11,043 bases of DNA from Minisyncoccota bacterium (GTDB lineage Bacteria > Patescibacteriota > Minisyncoccia > Minisyncoccales > CG1-02-41-26), in contig JAQURU010000025.1 of NCBI GenBank assembly GCA_028715435.1, positions 1 to 11,043 of the forward strand. The letters are read 5' to 3'. The notes under the pieces were generated by a model. That model saw nothing but the letters and a program-made list of their open reading frames with translations, searched no databases and was not told where the DNA came from. The position numbers and the translations under genes were made by a program. Numbering within the stretch: the stretch's first letter is position 1; every line of letters starts with the position of its first letter. Below, one piece after another: positions 1 to 4,797 of this stretch.

Positions 1-268
1 TGTGGAAATGCCAAATGGAGAAATTGCCTCAAGCTCTTCATTAAGCATGGGCGGAATTGTTTTAGCGAAAGCTCCTTTGCGCCAAACAGTACAAACAGGC
101 CTATCTAATGACACTCAAACTGAAATAATTTCTGGCTTGAAAGAGGGCGACACTATAATTGTGAGAACCAACACTGCCTCAACTGCTTCTTCTCAGGCAT
201 CCCAAGGCCAAAGTTTATTCCAACAAGGAGGGGCACGAATTACCACTGGAGGAGGATTCAACCGATAA
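1..268 (+). CDS. MacA-like efflux adaptor (HlyD/RND periplasmic adaptor family), C-terminal end only
   Basis: This is the last 89 codons of a gene that begins before the window; the frame is open from base 2 to the TAA at 266-268. The segment containing SNDTQTEIISGLKEGDTIIV is the typical membrane-proximal C-terminal strand pair of MacA/HlyD-type adaptors, where a G-L-x-x-D-x-x-T-E-I pattern precedes S-G-L-x-x-G-D. The last 30 or so residues are Ser/Gln/Gly-rich and probably disordered. In the family, such proteins link a MacB-type ABC transporter to the cell exterior. The MacB ATPase starts 12 nt downstream and the permease follows, so the three genes almost certainly form one exporter operon. 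The N-terminal lipoyl and coiled-coil parts lie outside the window. Family assignment is fairly secure; substrate is unknown. Confidence 0.75.
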   Translation, partial: VEMPNGEIASSSSLSMGGIVLAKAPLRQTVQTGLSNDTQTEIISGLKEGDTIIVRTNTASTASSQASQGQSLFQQGGARITTGGGFNR

Positions 269-280
269 GAACTAAAAAAT

Positions 281-976
281 ATGATTGAATGCAAACACAT
301 CAGCAAAATATATAAAAGTCCTTCAGTAGAATCAGGGCAATCTATAGAAACTTCAGCTTTAAAAGACGTCTCTTTTAAAGTTGCTAATGGAGAATTTGTG
401 GCTATTATGGGGCCTTCGGGCTCGGGCAAGTCAACTTTAATGCATATTCTTGGCGCTTTGGATACTCCCAGTAAAGGAGAATATTTATTGGATGGCCAAA
501 ACGTTTCTAATCTTTCTGATGATGATTTAGCAGATATTCGCAAAAATAAAATTGGTTTTGTTTTTCAATCGTTTAATCTATTGCCCCGAGCAACAGCTTT
601 GCGCAATGTAACACTGCCCCTTGTTTACTCCGATACAAAAAAAGAGGAAAGAGAGAAAAAAGCTAAAGAAGCGCTGTTAAGTTCTGGTTTAGACGAGGCA
701 CATTTTAATCACTTATCTAACCAGCTTTCAGGCGGGCAAATGCAAAGAGTGGCAATTGCTAGAGCTCTTGTTAATAACCCAGCTCTAATTTTAGCAGACG
801 AACCAACTGGGAACTTAGACAGCAAAACAGGAGAAATTGTTTTAGCAACCTTTAAAAAATTGAATAAAATCCAAGGTCGAACAATTATTTTAATCACCCA
901 TGAAAAAGAAGTGGCCCAGCATGCCAATAGAATTATCCATATCAAAGACGGCCAAATAGAAAATTCAAGTACATGA
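281..976 (+). CDS. MacB/LolD-type ABC transporter ATP-binding protein
   Basis: A 231-residue ATPase that would power the adjacent FtsX-type permease from the cytoplasmic face. Visible motifs, in order, are Walker A GPSGSGKST (residues 44-52), the Q-loop glutamine at about 96, signature LSGGQ (149-153), Walker B ending LILADEPTGNLD (catalytic Glu about 174) and the switch His in ITHE (about 207). GFVFQSFNLLPR after the Q-loop and PTGNLD after Walker B are hallmarks of the MacB/LolD/FtsE subfamily. Length is normal. The start at 281 has no Shine-Dalgarno, only an A-rich leader, as at most genes here. The TGA stop overlaps the ATG of the permease (ATGA at 973-976), implying translational coupling. 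A short insertion at about residues 13-24 (SPSVESGQSIET) is tolerated in this family. Substrate cannot be told from sequence. Confidence 0.93.
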   Translation: MIECKHISKIYKSPSVESGQSIETSALKDVSFKVANGEFVAIMGPSGSGKSTLMHILGALDTPSKGEYLLDGQNVSNLSDDDLADIRKNKIGFVFQSFNLLPRATALRNVTLPLVYSDTKKEEREKKAKEALLSSGLDEAHFNHLSNQLSGGQMQRVAIARALVNNPALILADEPTGNLDSKTGEIVLATFKKLNKIQGRTIILITHEKEVAQHANRIIHIKDGQIENSST

Positions 977-2196
977 CAATCTCTGACTTAATCCATGAAA
1001 CATATTCGGCTTTAGTCGCTAATAAAGTTAGGTCGGGCCTAACGGTTTTAGGTATTGTGATTGGTATTGGCTCGGTAATTGCTATGATTGCTATTGGCCA
1101 AGGGTCTCAACAAACAATACAAGATAATATTGAATCTTTAGGGTCAAACTTAATTTTAGTAATGCCTGGCGCTCAAAGAGGCATAGGTATGCAAATTAGC
1201 CAAGGCAGAGGAAGTTCGCAAACACTCACCATAGAAGACGCCCTGGCTGTTAGCCAAGAAGCTTCTTTAGCTAATGGGGTTGCCCCAGAGCTTTCTGGTA
1301 GATATCAAGTTACAGCTAAAGGAACAAACACTAACACTTCGGTTATTGGCACTACTTCTGCTTATCCATTAATAAGAAATGTGCAAATATTTGACGGTTC
1401 TTTTATCACTGACCAGCAGATCACCAGTAAATCTAAGGTAGCTGTTTTGGGCCCAACTGTTAGAGATGACTTGTTTAGTGCAGATTCCGACCCGATTGGG
1501 CAATCAATCCGCATTAAAAACATAGAATTTAAGGTAATTGGCGTAACTAAAGCTAAAGGCGGAAGTGGTTTTTCCAACCAAGATGACACTATTTTTATTC
1601 CAATCACAACTAACCAGCAATTTTTGGCTGGCTCTGATAGAGTAAGCACAATTAGCGTTCAAGCAAAAGAACAAAAATCCATGGCCCAATTACAAGAACA
1701 AATTACTGAAATATTATTAGTCCGCCATAACATTTCTGACCCCTCCTTAGCTGACTTCAGCACTTTAAATCAAACAGATATTGTTTCCGCTGCTTCGTCG
1801 GTTACAAAAACCTTTACAATATTATTGGGCTCTGTGGCAGCTATTTCTTTAATTGTTGGAGGCATTGGCATTATGAATATGATGTTAACCACTGTAACAG
1901 AAAGAACTCGTGAAATCGGTTTACGCAAAGCTATTGGTGCTAAAAAGAAAGATGTGAATTTGCAATTCTTAACTGAAGCTGTTGCGCTTACTTTTTTAGG
2001 AGGGATAATCGGAATTATTATGGGCTGGCTAATATCTTTTGGAGTGCATTACTTTGCCGACATTGCCACTAAAGTTTCTGTAACTTCAATTTTGCTGGCA
2101 TTTGGGGTGTCAGGAAGTATCGGGGTTTTATTTGGCTATTATCCAGCCAAAAGAGCTTCAGGGTTAAACCCAATTGAAGCTTTAAGGTATGAATAA
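973..2196 (+). CDS. MacB-like ABC transporter permease (FtsX domain)
   Basis: A 407-residue permease of the MacB type. It has one N-terminal membrane span (about residues 22-42, LTVLGIVIGIGSVIAMIAIG), a large extracytoplasmic MacB_PCD-like domain (about 45-275), then three spans (about 281-303, 336-358 and 368-390) forming the FtsX domain. The cytoplasmic loop ERTREIGLRKAIGA (310-323) and the C-terminal signature PAKRASGLNPIEALRYE are diagnostic of this family. Unlike E. coli MacB the ATPase is a separate polypeptide, the usual arrangement outside Proteobacteria. The start overlaps the ATPase stop, so the subunits should be made together. In an organism with a single membrane the complex would export a peptide, lipid or drug across that membrane, or use mechanical force on a surface protein. 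The substrate is not inferable. Confidence 0.93.
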   Translation: MTISDLIHETYSALVANKVRSGLTVLGIVIGIGSVIAMIAIGQGSQQTIQDNIESLGSNLILVMPGAQRGIGMQISQGRGSSQTLTIEDALAVSQEASLANGVAPELSGRYQVTAKGTNTNTSVIGTTSAYPLIRNVQIFDGSFITDQQITSKSKVAVLGPTVRDDLFSADSDPIGQSIRIKNIEFKVIGVTKAKGGSGFSNQDDTIFIPITTNQQFLAGSDRVSTISVQAKEQKSMAQLQEQITEILLVRHNISDPSLADFSTLNQTDIVSAASSVTKTFTILLGSVAAISLIVGGIGIMNMMLTTVTERTREIGLRKAIGAKKKDVNLQFLTEAVALTFLGGIIGIIMGWLISFGVHYFADIATKVSVTSILLAFGVSGSIGVLFGYYPAKRASGLNPIEALRYE

Positions 2197-2208
2197 AATA
2201 AAAAATAT

Positions 2209-2640
2209 ATGAATAAAAAAACATTGTTAGTGTGCATCGTTTTGTTAATAGCAACAGTTGGTGCGGGGTCATTTTTTGGAGGAGTAGAATACACAAAGAA
2301 CAAATCCCCCTTCAGCAATTTGCCCCAAGATGCCCAGCAAAGATTCCAAAGAATGGGGGCGAATATTAACACTGGCCAAGCTGGCATCCGAAACATCGGG
2401 AATAGCCTTATTAACGGCGAAATTTTAGCTGTAGATAACCAAAGCATTACTGTAAAAAACAGAGACGGCGGTTCCAAAATTATTTTTTTCTCCACTTCCA
2501 CCCAAATCACTAAATCAACAGACGGCTCAATAAATGATCTGCAAATCGGGCAAAATATCATGGCCAATGGAACAACTAATCAAGATGGCAGTATAACAGC
2601 CCAATCCATCCAATTAAGGCCAGCTATCCCAGTACCATAA
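2209..2640 (+). CDS. Membrane-anchored DUF5666-like protein of the MacAB operon
   Basis: A 143-residue protein starting 12 nt after the permease stop, so probably the last gene of the exporter operon. Residues 1-24 (MNKKTLLVCIVLLIATVGAG) are a signal anchor or uncleaved signal peptide; there is no lipobox cysteine. A Gln/Asn-rich linker follows to about residue 62. The rest has alternating beta strands with the pattern GEI-x-x-VD-x-x-SITVKNRDGGSK and ITKSTDGSINDLQIGQNI, the look of a DUF5666-type small beta barrel: a strand describing an effect, a threonine-rich hinge and a 'd-L-k-x-G-q-x-V' strand. It would sit outside the membrane, near the adaptor and permease. An accessory or sensing role is inferred from position only. 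No Shine-Dalgarno is seen before the ATG. Confidence 0.72.
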   Translation: MNKKTLLVCIVLLIATVGAGSFFGGVEYTKNKSPFSNLPQDAQQRFQRMGANINTGQAGIRNIGNSLINGEILAVDNQSITVKNRDGGSKIIFFSTSTQITKSTDGSINDLQIGQNIMANGTTNQDGSITAQSIQLRPAIPVP

Positions 2641-2646
2641 CCACCG

Positions 2647-2670
2647 CATACCACTAATGTGTGTGGTGTG
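2647..2670 (+). other. Inverted repeat (hairpin) just after the exporter operon
   Basis: CATACCAC (2647-2654) can pair with GTGGTGTG (2663-2670) through eight pairs, one of them G-U, around an 8-nt loop. It begins seven bases after the stop of the last operon gene. No T-tract follows on the plus strand, so it is not a classical intrinsic terminator. It may be a 3'-end stabilising hairpin or an operator. Only the pairing is seen; the role is a guess. Confidence 0.4.
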
Positions 2671-2678
2671 AAAGTGAA

Positions 2679-2687
2679 TTATCCACA
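2679..2687 (+). other. Exact DnaA-box 9-mer (TTATCCACA)
   Basis: TTATCCACA matches the strong consensus DnaA box perfectly. It lies 12 bases upstream of the -35 of the promoter at 2699-2727, in front of roughly 75 bases of almost pure A/T. Only this one perfect box was noticed and no replication gene is nearby, so an origin is not supported. It could be a DnaA-responsive operator or a titration site, or chance. Confidence 0.3.
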
Positions 2688-2698
2688 GGCTTATTTAT

Positions 2699-2727
2699 TT
2701 GACTTAACGAAATAAAACAATTAAAAT
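2699..2727 (+). promoter_or_regulatory. Sigma70-type promoter for the small membrane protein gene
   Basis: TTGACT (2699-2704) and TAAAAT (2722-2727) are separated by exactly 17 bp, with very A/T-rich flanks. The predicted start of transcription is near 2734, giving a leader of about 54 nt before the ATG at 2788. It is one of the best -35/-10 pairs in the window and makes the downstream gene independent of the exporter operon. Confidence 0.65.
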
Positions 2728-2787
2728 AAATAATATTTAAAAATTAAATTAAATAGCTTAAAAGTCGCATTAGTAAAGATACAAAAT

Positions 2788-2982
2788 ATGAGCGTTTTAT
2801 ACATCGTTTTAATAGTTATCGTTGTAGCAATTGTTGCTGTAGCAATCGTTGTAAAATCCAAAAAGAAAAAGGGTGGGGAAATAATGAGCCAAGGAACTCA
2901 AGAGAAGCCAATGGCTTCATCTCAACCGCCATCAGCAAGCCCTACTGATGAAAATAACTCTGAAGGCCAGCCCCAAATGTAG
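2788..2982 (+). CDS. Small single-span membrane protein, unknown function
   Basis: A 64-residue protein with an N-terminal hydrophobic segment (about residues 3-22, Val/Ile/Ala only), then the basic run KSKKKKGG (23-30), then a polar, Ser/Pro/Gln-rich acidic tail with no predicted fold. By the positive-inside rule the tail should face the cytoplasm, with the N-terminus out. It has its own promoter upstream and a strong terminator downstream (2991-3028), so it is a monocistronic gene. No family is recognised. An in-frame ATG at residue 33 (2884) is preceded by GGGTGGGGAA, a purine-rich stretch that could serve as a ribosome binding site for a soluble 32-residue form, whereas the first ATG has none. 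The membrane start is preferred because the hydrophobic segment is so regular. Confidence 0.6.
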   Translation: MSVLYIVLIVIVVAIVAVAIVVKSKKKKGGEIMSQGTQEKPMASSQPPSASPTDENNSEGQPQM

Positions 2983-2990
2983 TAATGATC

Positions 2991-3028
2991 TTAAACAAAA
3001 AAGGCAAGGGATTGCCTTTTTTGTTTAA
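2991..3028 (+). terminator. Strong rho-independent terminator, possibly bidirectional
   Basis: A perfect 15-bp stem pairs 2991-3005 with 3014-3028. It is closed by GGC/GCC next to the 8-nt loop AAGGGATT and carries an A-run on the left arm and a T-run on the right. Pairing continues outside it (TGAT 2986-2989 with ATCA 3030-3033) after one mismatch. The A/T symmetry could stop transcripts from both directions. It ends the small membrane protein gene and insulates the prenyl synthase. Confidence 0.85.
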
Positions 3029-3045
3029 AATCATAATAATTACTA

Positions 3046-4074
3046 ATGGACCAAAAAATTAAAAAGATATACGACTTTCTCGAAGAAATCCAGAAAAAAA
3101 CTGATCCAGTTATTATAGAAACTCTTGTTTCTAATGTTAGTAAAAATTTGCAACCACTGGTAAAACATCAAATAATGGCTGGAGGAAAGCGCTTAAGGCC
3201 AGCTTTAGCTTTTGCTTGCTGTTTTTTATTTGGGGGAAAAATTAATAATGTTTTAAAGCCAGCTTGTGGATTAGAAATACTGCATAATTATTCTTTAATA
3301 ATTGATGACATAATAGATAATGGATTATTCAGACGCAACAAACCAACTGTTTGGGCAAGATATGGCAAATCAATTGCTGATTGTATTGCTATTGATTACG
3401 CTGCTTCAATTTTTCAAACAGCCACCGCCAGTGACTATAATATTGAAATTTCTAACTTATTTTCTAAAACATTAAAAATTTTAGTGGAGGGTGAAATTTA
3501 TGATATTTTATTTGAACGAAACGGCCACAAAGAAGAACCGTTTGTTGTTGAAAAACGATCTAAAAATATTACTTTAAAAATGTATTTGAAGATGGTAACC
3601 CAAAAAACAGCCGCGCTTTTTGAAGCGTGCTGTTGCTTGGGAGGAATTGTAGCTCATGCTAAACCTCAACAAATAGAAAACATAAAAGAATACGGGCTTA
3701 ATTTAGGAATTGCTTTTCAAATGCAAGATGATATTTTAGACATGTTTGGAGATGAAAAAAGCTTTGGCAAAAAGATTGGCAAAGATGTTCAAGAAAAAAA
3801 GGGAGGTAATCTTGTTTTAATGATGGCTTTTAAGCAGTTATCAGCTAAAGATAAAAACACAATAAAATCAATAATGAGCCAAAGCAAAGTAAGTCAGGGA
3901 GATATTAAAGAAATAATGAATTTAATTAAAAAAACAAACGCCTTGATAAAATCAATGGAAATAGCCCGGCTTTATTCAAATAAAGCTAAAAGGGCTTTAA
4001 AAAAGCTGCCTCAAAACCAATGGAGCAATCTTTTGGCTGACTTGGTCGACTTTGTCGTAGAACGCGGCAAATAA
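3046..4074 (+). CDS. Trans-prenyl diphosphate synthase, likely GGPP/FPP type (polyprenyl synthetase family)
   Basis: A 342-residue head-to-tail prenyltransferase that would condense DMAPP or allylic diphosphates with IPP. Motifs are GGKRLRP (46-52), first aspartate-rich motif DDIID (87-91), KT at 187-188, second motif DDILD (228-232) and GKKIGKD (241-247). The first motif is the short DDxxD form without the two-residue insert of bacterial type FPP synthases. Tyr82 sits five residues before it and small Ser83 at position -4. In known families this pattern fits archaeal-type (type I) GGPP synthases rather than long-chain octaprenyl enzymes, which have Ala there. The catalytic set is complete. 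Product length (C15 or C20) is inference. No Shine-Dalgarno precedes the ATG. The IPP isomerase and a geranylgeranyl-reductase-like gene further right make a prenyl-lipid role plausible. Confidence 0.9.
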   Translation: MDQKIKKIYDFLEEIQKKTDPVIIETLVSNVSKNLQPLVKHQIMAGGKRLRPALAFACCFLFGGKINNVLKPACGLEILHNYSLIIDDIIDNGLFRRNKPTVWARYGKSIADCIAIDYAASIFQTATASDYNIEISNLFSKTLKILVEGEIYDILFERNGHKEEPFVVEKRSKNITLKMYLKMVTQKTAALFEACCCLGGIVAHAKPQQIENIKEYGLNLGIAFQMQDDILDMFGDEKSFGKKIGKDVQEKKGGNLVLMMAFKQLSAKDKNTIKSIMSQSKVSQGDIKEIMNLIKKTNALIKSMEIARLYSNKAKRALKKLPQNQWSNLLADLVDFVVERGK

Positions 4075-4077
4075 CTA

Positions 4078-4107
4078 TTGACAAACCTACCTTATTTGTG
4101 CTGTAAA
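4078..4107 (+). promoter_or_regulatory. Promoter of the intergenic RNA gene
   Basis: A perfect -35 TTGACA (4078-4083) is followed 18 bp later by TGTAAA (4102-4107). The latter has an upstream TGC, making an extended -10. Predicted transcription start is about 4113-4115. It begins four bases after the prenyl synthase stop and points into a 170-bp stretch without a gene that ends in a terminator. Confidence 0.6.
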
Positions 4108-4112
4108 GGCCC

Positions 4113-4284
4113 GTCCTCGGATAATTTTGGCTTTATGAAGCAATTTCCGATGCCTTACCAAGGGCGCCAGCTAAAAATCCAGGTATAGGCGGAAGGCAAG
4201 CCACAACCTGGGGGAACGTAAAAAAATGATAGCAAAGGAGCTATTTTAATAGAGGCGATGATATTCATCGACCTCTATTTTTTA
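4113..4284 (+). ncRNA. Candidate structured non-coding RNA, about 170 nt, family unknown
   Basis: The stretch has no credible reading frame but has a promoter in front and an intrinsic terminator behind. It is notably richer in G/C than its flanks. Visible helices are TCGGA (4117-4121) with TCCGA (4146-4150), enclosing TTG-G-CTT / AAGCAA around the loop TATG; GCCTT (4152-4156) with AAGGGC (4160-4165); CCAGGT (4179-4184) with ACCTGG (4206-4211), enclosing GGC/GCC and the loop GGAAGGCAA; and ATAGC (4229-4233) with GCTAT (4240-4244). GCCC (4109-4112) could also pair with GGGC (4162-4165), though it lies at or just before the predicted 5' end. The third helix superficially recalls the GGAA-capped helix of SRP RNA, but its internal loops do not match the conserved ones. 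It is not tmRNA, RNase P RNA or a tRNA by the motifs I can check. It could be a trans-acting RNA or a riboswitch-like leader that terminates before the YjbQ gene. Confidence 0.55.
4248..4284 (+). terminator. Rho-independent terminator of the RNA gene
   Basis: AATAGAGG (4248-4255) pairs with CCTCTATT (4272-4279) and CGATGA (4256-4261) with TCATCG (4265-4270). That gives 14 pairs with one bulged A and a 3-nt loop, followed by a run of six T at 4278-4283. It is among the strongest hairpins in the window and sits before the promoter of the next gene. Confidence 0.88.
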
Positions 4285-4299
4285 TAGTTAAGCAACGGC

Positions 4300-4328
4300 T
4301 TGAATAATTGGTTTTTTAAGGGTAGGAT
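4300..4328 (+). promoter_or_regulatory. Promoter of the YjbQ-valS operon
   Basis: TTGAAT (4300-4305) and TAGGAT (4323-4328) are spaced by 17 bp. Initiation would be near 4335, only about 8 nt ahead of the ATG at 4343, so the mRNA would be nearly leaderless. This agrees with the missing Shine-Dalgarno. Confidence 0.5.
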
Positions 4329-4342
4329 AGATAAATAAACAT

Positions 4343-4786
4343 ATGAAAATTGTTAGTAAAATTTTTGAATACCAAACAAAAGGCCAGTTTGATTTCAGAG
4401 ACATTACTGATGAAATTAAAAATTTTGTGGTGGAAAGCAACATTAAAAATGGCTTGTTAAATGTGCAAACTTTTCATACCACAGCCACAGTGTTTGTAAA
4501 CGAAAATGAGCCTTTATTAATAGAAGATATAAAAGCTAACTTAGAAAAATTAGCGCCAAGCAATATTAAATACAACCACGACAACTTTGAAATAAGAACT
4601 GTTAATATGTGCCCTGGCGAATGCGATAACGGCCAAGCCCATGTTAAAGCGCTTTACCTGCCTCAAAACGTAACTTTAAATATATTAGAGGGAAAAATCC
4701 AATTTGGCTTGTGGCAAAGGATAATGTTTGTGGAATTAGACAGGCCAAGACCAAGAAAAATACAAGTCCTGATGATAGGGGAGTAA
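4343..4786 (+). CDS. YjbQ/UPF0047 family protein (secondary thiamine-phosphate synthase-like)
   Basis: A 147-residue single-domain protein of the COG0432 (UPF0047) family, full length for that family. The signature runs are FHTTATVFVNENEPLL (about residues 45-60), with a histidine in the putative active pocket, and NGQAHVKALYLP (about 97-108), the family's N-G-x-A-H motif, followed by the LGTWQ-like FGLWQRIMFVELDRPRPRK. E. coli YjbQ has reported weak thiamine-phosphate synthase activity, but the true cellular role of the family is unsettled. The gene follows a nearly leaderless promoter and ends 12 nt before valyl-tRNA synthetase, so the two are probably co-transcribed. That pairing hints at a housekeeping rather than a biosynthetic job here, but this is a guess. 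Confidence 0.88.
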   Translation: MKIVSKIFEYQTKGQFDFRDITDEIKNFVVESNIKNGLLNVQTFHTTATVFVNENEPLLIEDIKANLEKLAPSNIKYNHDNFEIRTVNMCPGECDNGQAHVKALYLPQNVTLNILEGKIQFGLWQRIMFVELDRPRPRKIQVLMIGE

Positions 4787-4797
4787 TCAAAAAAATT

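Noticed and set aside
974..976. UGA recoded as glycine (Gracilibacteria/SR1 code)
   Set aside because: TGA ends the ABC ATPase exactly at the family's normal length with an ATGA overlap, and also ends the SanA-like gene (7851-7853).
2139..2567. 142-codon minus-strand reading frame opposite the DUF5666-like gene
   Set aside because: It is antisense to well-supported genes, spans two of them, has no ribosome binding site and its composition looks random.
4113..4284. SRP RNA or tmRNA identity for the intergenic RNA
   Set aside because: The GGAA-containing helix lacks the conserved symmetric and asymmetric loops of SRP domain IV, and no tRNA-like ends or tag frame are visible for tmRNA. A very diverged SRP RNA is not fully excluded.
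4258..4287. Nine-codon ORF overlapping the RNA terminator
   Set aside because: It is built from the terminator hairpin itself and has no ribosome binding site at a usable distance.
4711..4797. Longer valyl-tRNA synthetase starting at the ATG at 4711
   Set aside because: The extra 29 residues lie inside the YjbQ gene in another frame and do not resemble any synthetase N-terminus; the family core begins at 4798.
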